Positions 32,848 through 43,054 of a stretch of 64,000 nt of DNA are shown here, in pieces; the first letter of the stretch is position 1, and each line of letters starts with the position of its first letter. The stretch comes from an uncultured Dokdonia sp. (lineage in GTDB: Bacteria; Bacteroidota; Bacteroidia; Flavobacteriales; Flavobacteriaceae). The DNA is taken from NCBI RefSeq assembly GCF_947492815.1, contig NZ_CANLOB010000002.1, positions 62,001 to 126,000 of the forward strand. Reading direction: 5' to 3'. The notes under the pieces were generated by a model. It was not told the origin of the DNA. It searched no databases and worked only from the letters and a program-made list of their open reading frames with translations. The translations under genes were made by a program, and so were the position numbers.

Positions 32848-35010
32848 TTATTCTTCTCCTGTTAAATTGTATACTAATAATAAAGGAAGATATGGCCCAT
32901 TGCTACCATCTACACTTACTGTAATTTCTGCTGTGTAGAGCATATCTATAACGCTATCAGGATCGGCAAAGGTGACAAAGCTATTAAGATATAATCTACC
33001 ATCAAAAGTGTCATCTATGTACTCTAAGACGAAATCCTCAGGGTCAGCATCACTTCCACCATCTTGCGGAGTTAGAAAAACAGCTATTTGCTCTATTAAT
33101 TCAACACTGTTTCCAGATACCTCCATAGAGAGCGTAAATGTTTCTCCATCATCGTTTTGAGTTAGAGATGCTTGTATAATTCCTATAATCTCTTCTTCTA
33201 CGACGTCAAAAACTACATTTGTGGTACCTAGTATTTGGTCTGATTCATTTAGTATTGTTGCCTCAGTTTCATAGTGCGTACTGAATATATCTGTATTGAT
33301 ATCTCCATAAATTCCATCAAAATTGTAAAGGTCTGGATTGTTCTCATCGGGCTGCAATACTAAGTTCATTTCTAAAGCAGTACCATCTAGATTTCCTTCT
33401 GGTATGATAATACGGTTATTTATTGGTCCAGAAGTGTTAACTGGTGCTCCAGCAGTAGGATTTGCTTGGACTTGACCTTTAATACGAATAACACCTGTAC
33501 TATTTTTAGTAATCACTGTTTGAGTAAATTCATAGGGCATTTGTCTATCTTCTATTGTAAAAGTCACATCTTCTATTCCTATAGGTTCATTTGCTGAGTT
33601 GTATGTTGTGACTTGCGTTGTATAGTCCGTACCGTCAGGATTATTGTTTATATAGTCGTATACAAAATCACCATCAATGCGGAATATACCGCCGTCAGAA
33701 TTGCTAATAGCTTCTAGGGTGATACTATCAACTTCTCCTTCAATAATATCAGAAGCAATCGTCATCGTAGCATACGCTACCTCTTGTGCAATTGGGTCTT
33801 TCAATCCCATACGAATACGAGTCACGCCATTCGGTCTTATGATATGTTTTGGATTACGAGTAATTCCTTCAAGTAATGTAATAGCGCTTTGCACAGTCTC
33901 GTCTGTAGCGTTGCCGTCAGTATCTATAATAGTCATTTGGTGTATTATATTTTGTGCTGCATCTACGGCACTTACAAATGTTGGGTTTTCATGACCAACA
34001 GATCTGAACGTAATGGTGTTTTCGTTTTCTGAAACAGGAAATAATTCAAGTTCAAAAGGTTCAAAGTCTTGTCCTTCTAATGGTATGATAACAGTCATTA
34101 CTTTGTCGATATTAGAACCAGTCTCAGCAGTTACTCGCGTTTCTATATACACGGTTTCTCCAAAAACAAATGACTCTGAGCGTCTTACGGTATTTGAATT
34201 GGATGAAAGTGTTACAGTAGTAATAAAATAATCTTCATCAATGGTTTGTCCGCTTGCATCTTTTGTAGTGATAGAGATTTGCAACTCGTCGCCAGGTATA
34301 ATATCACTTCCTCCTGTAAGTTCAGCTAGTTGTGCTATGGCAGTTCCTGTGAGTCCTATGTTTCCATCAGTTTCATCATATACAGTCATCTCCATTTCTA
34401 AAGGTTCTCCTTTAATGAGAATTCTACCATACAACTCTACACGGGCAAATACAGTAATGCCTTCTGGTTGATCTGTACGTAAACGTAGTGGAATTGAGAC
34501 ACTGCTTGGTGATAGGTAAAGACTTTCAATACGATTTATATCGGTCCCGTCATTATCTTGTGCCGTTACCCATGTTTCACTTTGATCTCCAACGGGTTCT
34601 CCAAGTTCATTATATAAAGTAGCTGTTTGTTGAAAAGGTTTTCCAGCTGGAAACAAATGCGCATCGTTAAGCATTGATTGTGTTTTCTGCATTTTGCGTA
34701 TGCTTTTACGTATGCTAGATACTTCCATTTCAAAAGGCTCTGGAAATGGATTTTCTCCGTCTATAGGCGTGTATTGTACAGCAGCATTTGTTACTGAGTT
34801 TGTTGGATCGTCTACTAAAATGACACTTTTGTAATTACGTCTTGGTTTTTGTTTAAGTTTATTACGATTTCCAATTATGACAGCATTGGCTGTTGTGGTA
34901 CTATTTGCTGTAATAAGAGTTTCTTCGTGTTCTATGAAATCGTCTTGCTCACAGCTAAGCATTGTTATAAAAGCAAAACAAAGGATAGAAAGGAATTTAA
35001 TGGTCTTCAT
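32848..35010 (-). CDS. Large lipoprotein with diverged tandem beta repeats, unknown function
   Basis: ATG at 35010 starts a lipoprotein signal peptide (MKTIKFLSILCFAFITMLSC). A longer frame upstream adds 11 residues and is not preferred. The mature 700 residues are strongly acidic. They appear to consist of about five diverged segments of 100-120 residues, each with a strand such as VIRIKGQVQAN, TRIRMGLKDP, VYIETRVTAE or FTLSMEVSG, then an acidic loop, then a strand such as LEMNLVLQPD or FELELFPVS, and an F-x-G-x-x or DGRLYLNSF turn. No family name is known to me. It ends at a good terminator and stands between the 31557 gene and a LytTR two-component pair, without an obvious enzymatic part. 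Confidence 0.7.
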   Translation of the reverse strand: MKTIKFLSILCFAFITMLSCEQDDFIEHEETLITANSTTTANAVIIGNRNKLKQKPRRNYKSVILVDDPTNSVTNAAVQYTPIDGENPFPEPFEMEVSSIRKSIRKMQKTQSMLNDAHLFPAGKPFQQTATLYNELGEPVGDQSETWVTAQDNDGTDINRIESLYLSPSSVSIPLRLRTDQPEGITVFARVELYGRILIKGEPLEMEMTVYDETDGNIGLTGTAIAQLAELTGGSDIIPGDELQISITTKDASGQTIDEDYFITTVTLSSNSNTVRRSESFVFGETVYIETRVTAETGSNIDKVMTVIIPLEGQDFEPFELELFPVSENENTITFRSVGHENPTFVSAVDAAQNIIHQMTIIDTDGNATDETVQSAITLLEGITRNPKHIIRPNGVTRIRMGLKDPIAQEVAYATMTIASDIIEGEVDSITLEAISNSDGGIFRIDGDFVYDYINNNPDGTDYTTQVTTYNSANEPIGIEDVTFTIEDRQMPYEFTQTVITKNSTGVIRIKGQVQANPTAGAPVNTSGPINNRIIIPEGNLDGTALEMNLVLQPDENNPDLYNFDGIYGDINTDIFSTHYETEATILNESDQILGTTNVVFDVVEEEIIGIIQASLTQNDDGETFTLSMEVSGNSVELIEQIAVFLTPQDGGSDADPEDFVLEYIDDTFDGRLYLNSFVTFADPDSVIDMLYTAEITVSVDGSNGPYLPLLLVYNLTGEE

Positions 35011-35153
35011 AATTAAAAGAATGGTTTTGGTTTTTCTGACCACGAAAATACTTTGAGAACCTATCTAGATATCGAAGAAGTTTCTGAATAACCTAATTTA
35101 CTTCTAAACAACGTTTTTTAGTTATAATACTGCCTTAGTGGTTGGGTTGTAGT

Positions 35154-35175
35154 ATACGCTTTCGCGAAAGCGTAT
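35154..35175. repeat. 22-bp perfect palindrome containing GCTTTCGCGAAAGC
   Basis: ATACGCTTTCG and its reverse complement abut at this site, downstream of the response regulator gene. Nothing else is seen in 35011-35277. Confidence 0.9.
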
Positions 35176-35277
35176 TTATAAACAGTCCCGTATATATCAA
35201 AAATATGGTAGTTTATAATATGTTTATTGGCACTGCTAAAGGGATTTATAATATATGGCTTGTCTCGAGGTAGTTTA

Positions 35278-36027
35278 CTAGAGATTGGTCACTAGCGTAA
35301 GAAACTCTTCTTTTTTATCTCTGGAAATTGAAACGATCTCTTCGTTATCCATGATAATATAACCACCATCACTTTTGACGTATTCTTTAATACACGATAA
35401 ATTAATGAGAAATGAGCGGTGAGGTTTATAAAAGAGATGATTGTTTTTGAAGAGATCTACGTAGTGTTTTAAAGGTTTTGTGATCAATATGGTACCTTCA
35501 TCTCGCGTATATACCTTTGTATACATACCATCTGCTTGCAACATAATGATAGCGTCAAAAGGCATGAATTTGATGCTGTTTGCGACAGGAAGTGCAATTT
35601 TTTCAAATGATTTTTTAGTAAAACTTTCTTTGAGTGCTTCTAGTTTTAAATGAATTTCTGATTTCCCGATTACTTTAATTGCTTTATTTACAGCTTCTTT
35701 AACTTGGTTGGGTCGTATAGGTTTTAATAAATAATCTATGGCAGCTAGTTGAAAAGCTTTGATGGCATACTCACTATATGCAGTGGTAAATATGATTTCA
35801 AAATTTAAGATGTCTTTATCTATAAAATTGAGAATTTCTAACCCAGAATGTTTAGGCATCTCAATGTCTAAAAAAACAATATTTGGTTCTTCTTTTTTAA
35901 TAATATTAATACCGTCTAGTAGATTAGAAGCTTCATATATTTCCTTTATTTTAGGGCAATTTTCTGTAATAAGTATGTGTAGAAGGTTGCGAGCTCGTTT
36001 CTCATCATCTATAACTATTGCTTTCAT
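35278..36027 (-). CDS. LytTR-family response regulator
   Basis: The 249-residue protein has a receiver domain (1-120) with acidic pocket D7-D8 (VIDDEKRAR), phosphoacceptor D54 (NIVFLDIEMPKHSG), the T81/T82 region (FTTAYSEYAIKAF) and K102 (YLLKPIRP). It also has a LytTR DNA-binding domain (about 145-245: FMPFDAIIMLQADGMYTKVY, KPHRSFLINLSCIKEYVKSDGGYIIM). It follows the histidine kinase gene by three bases, so they form one operon and a cognate pair. Such pairs in this phylum often respond to envelope signals. No target sites can be assigned. Confidence 0.95.
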   Translation of the reverse strand: MKAIVIDDEKRARNLLHILITENCPKIKEIYEASNLLDGINIIKKEEPNIVFLDIEMPKHSGLEILNFIDKDILNFEIIFTTAYSEYAIKAFQLAAIDYLLKPIRPNQVKEAVNKAIKVIGKSEIHLKLEALKESFTKKSFEKIALPVANSIKFMPFDAIIMLQADGMYTKVYTRDEGTILITKPLKHYVDLFKNNHLFYKPHRSFLINLSCIKEYVKSDGGYIIMDNEEIVSISRDKKEEFLTLVTNL

Positions 36028-36030
36028 GTA

Positions 36031-37893
36031 TCACGGTTTTAAAAGAGGTATGTCTAGAATTACTTTTGTGCCTTGTGCCTTGCCTAATTGATCATATAGA
36101 TCTATAATTTCTACACCTATTTTTTTGTTTTCTTTATAATTTAAGAGCTGTAATCTGTTTTCATTTGCTTGTGTAGCAAATGATTGATGTATGATTCCTT
36201 GTTTTTCTTTCATAGTGGCCGAGGCTTTTCTGCCTATTCCATTGTCTAGTATCATGCAGCATAAGATTTCCTTTTTAGGCTTAGAGAAAGAAATATTTAA
36301 TACACGTTCCCCATCCTTATGGAGTAATCCATGTTTTAGTGCGTTTTCTACATAGGGTTGTATAAGCATTGTAGGGAGTTTTACAATATCTGTTTGTACG
36401 TTTTCATCTATATTTATTTTATAGATTAGTGTGTCTTCAAATCGTAATGCTTCCAAATCAAGATACATTTGTAGACTATCTATTTCTTCTTGTACTGTAA
36501 TAAACCCTGCATCGCTATGATCAAGATATTTTCGCATAAGATCTGCAAATTTCCCTAGATAATCGCTTGCTATATTTTTCTCGTTGAGGATGATGTACTC
36601 TTGAATAGAATTGAGTGCATTAAAAATAAAATGCGGATTCATTTGTGCTTTGAGAGCTTTGAGTTCGCTATTGCGATATTGTTTTTCCAAAGCAAGACGT
36701 TTTTGTGTTTCGCGAAGTTCTAGAGTGATAAGTTGCGCTTTTTTCTGGGCGCGTAGCCTACTAAAATAGAGAATGCCAGCCGCTAGTAATAGGATTGCCA
36801 CTGTAAGCGCACTAATAAAATAAATGCGATTTCGTTCACTTTGAGTTTTAGTAAGTGCTACCGTAGCTTCAGCAACGTCCTTTTGAGCGGTGATTTTTTC
36901 TGTTTCATATTTGGTTTGTAATTCTTCGATTACTTGAACCTTTTCTGCAGAAAAAATAGAGTCATTAAGGCGATGGTAATTTTTTAAAGCTTCGTTTTCA
37001 CCCTTGAGATTATCTACTGCAGCATGATAACTTATGTGATTTCGGTAGGCGTTGCGAAGGTCTACTTTTCTATCTTGATTCTTGTAAATAGTTATAGCTT
37101 CCTCATTGCGTTTTATGGCTTCTGTATGCTTCCCAATATTAGCATAACTATGGGCAAGAGCAAATTGAGTATTTGCAACAGAGTAAGATTGTTTGTGTGT
37201 TCTATGAAAAGCAAGTGCTTCTGTGAGTGGAGGGATAGCTTTTGCAAATTCATTGCGCTTGTTGTAAAGACTTCCTAACGCTGCAGACGATAGCACTTTT
37301 CCCAAAGAGAAGTTTGCTTTCTCGCTCACATTATATGCCTCTTGATACATTATTTGTGCCTGATCAAGGCTATCTAAAATCTCATACGCTTGTGCTGTAT
37401 AATAGTAAAAACCACCTTTTTGATCGCTAGCAGGTTTGTTTTTTATGAGTTGGATGTTATCTAAGTGCATCGCTAGTGCCTTTTCTGATTGACCGTCTCT
37501 TGAATATATGCGAGCAAGAAGATTATTGTTAAAAGTAAGATTACTTACATCATTTATTTTTTGAAGGATCGTATTTGCTTCAAGAGCTTTTGTTAGAGCA
37601 CTTTCTATTTCTCCTTTCATTAGAAAATAAGTCGCCAGTGTATTACGAGAGTAACCCGCTCCTTTTTTATATCCTAATTCATCAGAAATAGCAATAGCTT
37701 CTTTTACTAGAGGCAACATACTGTCTACGTTTCGTACTTGATGATATTTTGTGTAGTCAATAAGTAGACTTACACGAGTGGTGTCTCTGTCTTGATGTTT
37801 TTGTAAAGCTTGGTATACACTATCCAGATTTTTTTCTTGAGCAATAATCGCTATGGAGAAAAGAAAAAATAGTACAATGGCTAGTTGTTTCAT
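36031..37893 (-). CDS. Sensor histidine kinase with TPR sensor part (LytS/YehU-like)
   Basis: The 620-residue protein has a signal peptide, TPR repeats in the periplasm (about 25-330), one membrane span (about 358-378, YFISALTVAILLLAAGILYF), a coiled-coil linker, and a His_kinase domain with H421 in QMNPHFIFNALNSIQEYI. An ATPase part follows (MLIQPYVENALKHGLLH and MILDNGIGRKAS). Signal input is expected through the TPR part. It is encoded directly ahead of its LytTR regulator. The DNA just upstream (37894-38264) holds no gene. Confidence 0.95.
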   Translation of the reverse strand: MKQLAIVLFFLFSIAIIAQEKNLDSVYQALQKHQDRDTTRVSLLIDYTKYHQVRNVDSMLPLVKEAIAISDELGYKKGAGYSRNTLATYFLMKGEIESALTKALEANTILQKINDVSNLTFNNNLLARIYSRDGQSEKALAMHLDNIQLIKNKPASDQKGGFYYYTAQAYEILDSLDQAQIMYQEAYNVSEKANFSLGKVLSSAALGSLYNKRNEFAKAIPPLTEALAFHRTHKQSYSVANTQFALAHSYANIGKHTEAIKRNEEAITIYKNQDRKVDLRNAYRNHISYHAAVDNLKGENEALKNYHRLNDSIFSAEKVQVIEELQTKYETEKITAQKDVAEATVALTKTQSERNRIYFISALTVAILLLAAGILYFSRLRAQKKAQLITLELRETQKRLALEKQYRNSELKALKAQMNPHFIFNALNSIQEYIILNEKNIASDYLGKFADLMRKYLDHSDAGFITVQEEIDSLQMYLDLEALRFEDTLIYKINIDENVQTDIVKLPTMLIQPYVENALKHGLLHKDGERVLNISFSKPKKEILCCMILDNGIGRKASATMKEKQGIIHQSFATQANENRLQLLNYKENKKIGVEIIDLYDQLGKAQGTKVILDIPLLKP

Positions 37894-38264
37894 AAACTCG
37901 AAAATAGATTTTTGTTAAATTTACGACTCGTATCTCTTAGAAATAGCTTTTTTTTCTGAATCACTGTTTTTTCTTTTCGAATTGTATGAAATCTATATAT
38001 AGTTTTCAGTTATGCTCTAGTTAATATTCTAACATTCTATTGTGTTATATTTTTACCTAGTAATAGCGTATTCGTTTAATCCGTTATATATTTTGACAAA
38101 TCAAATAGTATTTATAGGTGCTAAATCTTTATTCTTTGTCAAATCATAAAGGGCATACTAAAGATTTTATCACTCACTCTTTATGGATGAGGAAATGGTA
38201 GGAATATAATTACATATCTCTCAATAGTAACTTTATAAAGTACTTAACACAATATTTGTGCAAA

Positions 38265-38294
38265 AACTTCGTCCTTTATAGGGCGAAGTTTTTT
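38265..38294 (+). terminator. Intrinsic terminator with no gene upstream on the same strand
   Basis: AACTTCGTCC and GGGCGAAGTT pair (one G-U) around a TTTATA loop and are followed by TTTTTT. The next upstream plus-strand gene is hppD, more than 6 kb away and already terminated. It could end a short unidentified RNA in 37900-38264 or attenuate the 38358 operon. The region 37894-38264 otherwise shows no clear gene or tRNA. Confidence 0.7.
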
Positions 38295-38357
38295 ATTATA
38301 GTATTTTTGGAATAACTATTGTAAATACTCCTACTAAATAACCAAATCTTACCACGA

Positions 38358-39161
38358 ATGAGAACATCGGTAAAACACATAAAACAATGGCTCTTAATAG
38401 GGGTTTTGATACTAGTGAGTACTACTGGAACATCACAAGAAATAAAAGCTGCTTATCAAGAAGGAGAATGGTTTAAGTTTAGAGTGCATTATGGATTGAT
38501 TACAGCGGGCTATGCGACACTCACAGTAGAAGACTCAAACTATAATAATACTCCAGTATACCACGTGAAAGGCTATGGAGAAACAAGTGGTGTTTCTAGA
38601 TGGTTTTTTAAAGTAGAAGATTATTACGAAAGCTACATAGATAAGAAAACAGATTTACCCTATCAATTTATTCGTAAAATAGATGAAGGAGGTCATACTA
38701 AAGATAAAATCATTGATTTTGATCAGCAAAATCACAAAGCACATATATTTAATAGAAAACATAATACCCGTGATACGGTAGATACAGCTATTAATGTACA
38801 AGATATGGTATCTGCATTTTACTATTTACGTAATCATATAGATGCTACAAATCTCAAGGAAGGAGACGAAACAACATTAACGATGTTCTTTGACAAAGAA
38901 AATTACCCTTTTAAACTCCGTTTTTTAGGAAGAGAAGTTATGAATACTGAGTTTGGTAAGATAAGATGTCTTAAATTTAGACCTTTAGTACAATCGGGGC
39001 GTGTCTTTAAAGAAAAAGAAAGTCTTACCGTTTGGGTAAGTGATGATGATAATAAGGTTCCTATTCGTATTAAGGCAAGCTTAGCTGTAGGATCTCTTAA
39101 AGCAGATTTAGAAGCATTTAAAGGGCTTAAACACTCCTTTAAAATTGTAGTAGATAATTAA
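38358..39161 (+). CDS. DUF3108 periplasmic protein
   Basis: The 267-residue protein has an N-terminal signal peptide or anchor (about 1-28) and one DUF3108 domain (FKFRVHYGLITAGYATLTVED, VSRWFFKVEDYYESYIDKKT, FYYLRNHIDATNLKEGDETTL, IRCLKFRPLVQSGRVFKEKESLTVWVSDD, ending in a strand pair SLKADLEAFK). These proteins are periplasmic or outer-membrane-associated with unknown role. The gene is the first of a co-oriented series (DUF3108, tryptophan dioxygenase, M23 peptidase, pgi) with short gaps. An intrinsic hairpin lies before it. Confidence 0.88.
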   Translation: MRTSVKHIKQWLLIGVLILVSTTGTSQEIKAAYQEGEWFKFRVHYGLITAGYATLTVEDSNYNNTPVYHVKGYGETSGVSRWFFKVEDYYESYIDKKTDLPYQFIRKIDEGGHTKDKIIDFDQQNHKAHIFNRKHNTRDTVDTAINVQDMVSAFYYLRNHIDATNLKEGDETTLTMFFDKENYPFKLRFLGREVMNTEFGKIRCLKFRPLVQSGRVFKEKESLTVWVSDDDNKVPIRIKASLAVGSLKADLEAFKGLKHSFKIVVDN

Positions 39162-39170
39162 CCAAATACT

Positions 39171-40109
39171 ATGAAGAAAAAAATCGAACCAGATATTGAG
39201 CGTATTATAGACGCCCTTGATGATAAGTACGAAAAAATAGATCAAGATCTTGATGATCATCTGGAAGGATTATTACAAAGCAAACCCATTACCTATTGGG
39301 ATTATATTCATACAGATGCATTACTAAACCTGCAACTACCACGCACCAATTTTCCTGATGAGAATGTATTCATCATGTATCATCAGGTTACTGAGATTTT
39401 TTTTAAAATGATACTATGGGAAATAGAACAAGTTGCCCATCACAAAAACCTTACAGCAACATTTTTTGCATCACGCTTAGATCGAATAAGTCGCTATTTT
39501 GATATGCTAACCTCCTCTTTTACAATTATGAAAGACGGGATGGATCTAGATCAATACATGAAATTTAGAAAGACCTTAACCCCAGCGAGTGGATTTCAAA
39601 GCGCACAATATCGAAAAATAGAATTTGCGAGTACAGATTTAATTAATCTAATAGATGCCCGCTTTCGCGAAACCATAGATAGAAACACTCCCTATGAACA
39701 TGCTTTAGAGCATTTATATTGGCAAGCTGCAGGAAAGAATTACCAGACTGGGAAAAAGAGTTATTTGCTATATGCTTTTGAAGAAAAATATAAAAATGAA
39801 TTTATAGCATTCACAAAAGAATATAATACTATAAATTTGTACGCTAAATTCAAGTCCCTACCAGAAGTAGATCGAAATGATCCAACCTTGCGAAAAGCAA
39901 TGCGTCATTATGATTATACAGTAAACGTAACTTGGGTGATGTCGCACTACCACACGGCAAACCATTATTTAAATAATGGAGAAGAAGTCGTAGAAGCAAC
40001 AGGGGGAAGCGAATGGACAAAATATATGCATCCTAAATATCAGCGTAGAATATTTTTTCCAGATGTTTGGACAGCCGAAGAATTAGCAAATTGGGGACAA
40101 GATGTGTAA
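39171..40109 (+). CDS. kynA: Tryptophan 2,3-dioxygenase family protein
   Basis: The 312-residue heme dioxygenase-type protein, mostly helical, contains the TDO hallmarks: ITYWDYIHTDALLNLQLPRTN, FIMYHQVTEIFFKMILWEIEQ, LTPASGFQSAQYRKIEF, VTWVMSHYHTANHYL with the probable proximal heme His, and ATGGSEWTKYMHP. It opens the indole ring of tryptophan to N-formylkynurenine. It is one of the divergent flavobacterial type. Together with hppD and hmgA in this window it degrades aromatic amino acids. A palindrome half-copy (39661-39674) encodes RFRE inside the protein. Confidence 0.88.
   Translation: MKKKIEPDIERIIDALDDKYEKIDQDLDDHLEGLLQSKPITYWDYIHTDALLNLQLPRTNFPDENVFIMYHQVTEIFFKMILWEIEQVAHHKNLTATFFASRLDRISRYFDMLTSSFTIMKDGMDLDQYMKFRKTLTPASGFQSAQYRKIEFASTDLINLIDARFRETIDRNTPYEHALEHLYWQAAGKNYQTGKKSYLLYAFEEKYKNEFIAFTKEYNTINLYAKFKSLPEVDRNDPTLRKAMRHYDYTVNVTWVMSHYHTANHYLNNGEEVVEATGGSEWTKYMHPKYQRRIFFPDVWTAEELANWGQDV
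39661..39674. repeat. Near copy of the palindrome inside kynA
   Basis: GCTTTCGCGAAACC, one half degenerate, read in the frame that gives RFRE. Confidence 0.75.
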
Positions 40110-40128
40110 AGGATAGATACTAAAACCT

Positions 40129-41418
40129 GTGAGAATAAGAACCATATTAGCCATACTAGTAGTTGCAATAAGCATTTCCGCTTGTGGTGATAAAGAAGAA
40201 GAAAAAAAACTGCCAATCCAAGAGTTAAAGCCTGTTGAGAAGTCTCCACTTCAAGCTTATGGATACATTCTTGATGATTATATAGTACAACGAGATACGG
40301 TAAAATCTGGTGATAGTTTTGGGAAAATACTTTTTGAATCTCACGTAGATTATGGAACTATCCAACAAATTTCTGATACTATTAAAGAAGTTTTTGATAC
40401 GCGCAGAATACAAGTAGGCAAGCCTTATGTATTATTAAAATCTAAGGACACAACAGAAACAGCACAGGTTTTTATTTATGAAAAAAATAAAGAAGACTAT
40501 GTTGTTGTAGATTTTCAAGATGACATCACTGCGGCAGAAAAATCACACCCAGTGACTATAGTAGAAAGAGAAGTCTCAGGAATAATTAATAGTAACCTCT
40601 CTTCTACATTTGACGAATTAGATACCAATGTACTAGTGGCCTATAAAATGGCAGATATCTATGCATGGACGATAGACTTCTTTAAACTCCAAGCAGGAGA
40701 TCGGTTTAAAGTAATATATGAAGAGCGTTATGTAAACGATAGTATAGCTGCTGGAATAGGGAGAATAAAAGCCAGTGTTTTTGAGCATAAAGGAAGACCT
40801 GTATATGCATATCTTTTTGAGCATGATTCACTTCCTGGAGGATCAGACTATTTTGATGAAAAAGGAGATAATTTAAGACGTGCATTTCTGAAAGGACCGC
40901 TTAAGTTTAATAGAGTGTCTTCCCGATACAACTTAAAGAGACGTATCAAGTATTATGGGTATAAAGTACGCCCTCATAAAGGAACTGATTTTGCAGGCGC
41001 AATCGGTACCCCGATTCTTGCTACCGCAGACGGTACGGTTACAAAATCTGAACGTAGGGGAGGTAATGGAAATTATGTGAAAATACGTCATAACGGAACT
41101 TATGAAACCCAATATTTACATATGCAGAAACGTATTGCAAGAGTTGGAGACTTCGTAAGACAAGGAGAAGTGATAGGAACTATAGGGATGACAGGAAACA
41201 CAGGAGGGCCTCATGTGTGTTATCGTTTTTGGAAAAATGGACGACAAGTAGATCCTTTTAAAGAAGATCTACCTGCTTCAGAACCTCTTGCTGAAGATTT
41301 AAAACCTATTTATGATAGCATCATGCAACCTTTAGAAAAACAATTAGAACGAATTTCTTTTCCTGAAGATGACACAGATGTAGATGCTTCTACTACACAA
41401 CAAGAACAAGATTTATAA
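40129..41418 (+). CDS. M23-family peptidoglycan endopeptidase (lipoprotein)
   Basis: A GTG start at 40129 gives a lipoprotein signal (MRIRTILAILVVAISISAC). The 429-residue product has a LysM-like/OapA-like N-part (SGDSFGKILFESHVDYGTIQQI ... VGKPYVLLKSKD; in parts), a middle domain, and an M23 peptidase core with zinc ligands H and D in HKGTDFAGAIGTP, then HMQ and H in GGPHVCYRFW. It cleaves peptide crosslinks of the cell wall in the periplasm. The tail after it is acidic and disordered. The gene lies 19 bases after kynA and 22 bases before pgi. Confidence 0.93.
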   Translation: MRIRTILAILVVAISISACGDKEEEKKLPIQELKPVEKSPLQAYGYILDDYIVQRDTVKSGDSFGKILFESHVDYGTIQQISDTIKEVFDTRRIQVGKPYVLLKSKDTTETAQVFIYEKNKEDYVVVDFQDDITAAEKSHPVTIVEREVSGIINSNLSSTFDELDTNVLVAYKMADIYAWTIDFFKLQAGDRFKVIYEERYVNDSIAAGIGRIKASVFEHKGRPVYAYLFEHDSLPGGSDYFDEKGDNLRRAFLKGPLKFNRVSSRYNLKRRIKYYGYKVRPHKGTDFAGAIGTPILATADGTVTKSERRGGNGNYVKIRHNGTYETQYLHMQKRIARVGDFVRQGEVIGTIGMTGNTGGPHVCYRFWKNGRQVDPFKEDLPASEPLAEDLKPIYDSIMQPLEKQLERISFPEDDTDVDASTTQQEQDL

Positions 41419-41440
41419 GCTACGGTAAATAACTACCCAC

Positions 41441-43054
41441 ATGAAAAACTCTAACCCAAACCAAACCAATGCGTGGAAGAAATTACAAGCGCATTTTGAA
41501 GCTGTAAAAGACACACATCTTACGTCACTTTTTGAAGATGCCAATAGAGCGGCTACATTTACGATACAATGGCAAGATTTTCTGGTAGATTACAGTAAAA
41601 ATAGAATCACAGAAGAAACCAAAAAACTTTTAATAGAACTTGCAGAAGAAGTAGGACTTTCTGAAGCTATTGCTAGCTATTTTGGAGGTGATTCTATAAA
41701 TGCTACAGAAGACCGTGCTGTAATGCATACAGCTTTGAGAGATTTTACAGCTACTGCTTTTCAAAAAGAAGAAGTTCAAAAAGTTCGTGCTTCTATACAG
41801 GGCTTTACAAAAAGCATTATAGAAGGAACGCACAAAGGTGCTACGGGAAAAACAATTACTGATGTTGTAAATATTGGTATTGGAGGATCAGATTTAGGTC
41901 CCGTTATGGTTGTAGAAGCACTTCAGTATTATAAAAATCATCTTACTACCCACTTTATTTCAAATGTAGATGGAGATCACGTCATGGAGACTATTAAAGA
42001 TCTTGATCCAGAAACAACACTCTTTGTAATTGTTTCTAAAACATTTACGACCCAAGAAACATTAAGTAATGCTACTACAGTGCGTAAATGGTTTGTAAAT
42101 AAATTAGGAGAAGAAGCTGTAGGGAATCATTTTGTAGCAGTATCTACAAATTTAGAAGCCGTTCAGAATTTTGGAATTGCTTCACAGAATATTTTCCCAA
42201 TGTGGAACTGGGTGGGAGGACGTTTCTCATTATGGAGTTCGGTAGGGCTTACTATTGCCCTTGCAGTTGGATATGATCATTTTGAAGAATTACTTAAAGG
42301 AGCCCATGAGATGGATGTTCACTTTAAAGAACAGCCTTTCGGCGAAAATATTCCTGTGATTACGGCACTATTAAGTATTTGGTATAATAATTTCTTTGGT
42401 GCCGAAAGTGAAGCTGTTATTCCATATACACAATATTTACATAGATTGCCTGCCTATTTACAGCAAGCCATTATGGAAAGTAATGGAAAAAGTGTAGATC
42501 GTAATGGGAATCGTGTTACTTATGAAACTGGAAATATTATTTGGGGAGAACCAGGAACCAACTCTCAACACGCATTTTTTCAGTTAATTCACCAAGGAAC
42601 AAAATTAATCCCTGCCGATTTTATCGGATTTAAGAAAAGCCTTCATGGTAATACAGATCATCATGATAAATTAATGGCCAATTTCTTTGCGCAGACAGAG
42701 GCTTTGATGAATGGTAAAACTGAAGCTCAGGTAATAGCTGAATTTGAAGGAAGTACGCTTTCGCGAAAGCGTATAGAGCAACTTACCCCTTTTAAAGTTT
42801 TTGAAGGAAATAAACCTACAACAACATATCTTATTGATACGCTTTCTCCGAAGACTTTAGGGGCATTAATTGCTATGTATGAGCATAAAATATTTGTACA
42901 AGGAGTTGTTTGGAATATCTATAGCTATGACCAATGGGGTGTAGAGTTAGGTAAACAACTTGCAAAACAGATACTTGGTGATTTTGAAGATGTAAATACT
43001 TCCAAACACGACGCTTCGACAAAACAACTGATGAATTCTTACAAAAAAGCCTAA
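41441..43054 (+). CDS. pgi: Glucose-6-phosphate isomerase
   Basis: The 537-residue enzyme interconverts glucose-6-phosphate and fructose-6-phosphate in glycolysis and gluconeogenesis. Visible signatures are [70 protein letters not shown] and [17 protein letters not shown]. The C-terminal helix ([11 protein letters not shown]) is complete. An exact palindrome copy (42757-42770) encodes LSRKR in [17 protein letters not shown]. Confidence 0.97.
   Translation: MKNSNPNQTNAWKKLQAHFEAVKDTHLTSLFEDANRAATFTIQWQDFLVDYSKNRITEETKKLLIELAEEVGLSEAIASYFGGDSINATEDRAVMHTALRDFTATAFQKEEVQKVRASIQGFTKSIIEGTHKGATGKTITDVVNIGIGGSDLGPVMVVEALQYYKNHLTTHFISNVDGDHVMETIKDLDPETTLFVIVSKTFTTQETLSNATTVRKWFVNKLGEEAVGNHFVAVSTNLEAVQNFGIASQNIFPMWNWVGGRFSLWSSVGLTIALAVGYDHFEELLKGAHEMDVHFKEQPFGENIPVITALLSIWYNNFFGAESEAVIPYTQYLHRLPAYLQQAIMESNGKSVDRNGNRVTYETGNIIWGEPGTNSQHAFFQLIHQGTKLIPADFIGFKKSLHGNTDHHDKLMANFFAQTEALMNGKTEAQVIAEFEGSTLSRKRIEQLTPFKVFEGNKPTTTYLIDTLSPKTLGALIAMYEHKIFVQGVVWNIYSYDQWGVELGKQLAKQILGDFEDVNTSKHDASTKQLMNSYKKA
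42757..42770. repeat. GCTTTCGCGAAAGC palindrome inside pgi
   Basis: An exact copy, part of a 20-bp perfect palindrome (42754-42773), read as TLSRKR as in pbpC. Confidence 0.9.

Noticed and set aside
32972..34471. Several plus-strand open frames opposite the large lipoprotein gene.
   Set aside because: They are shadows of a repetitive acidic protein, with no signal peptide or family match.
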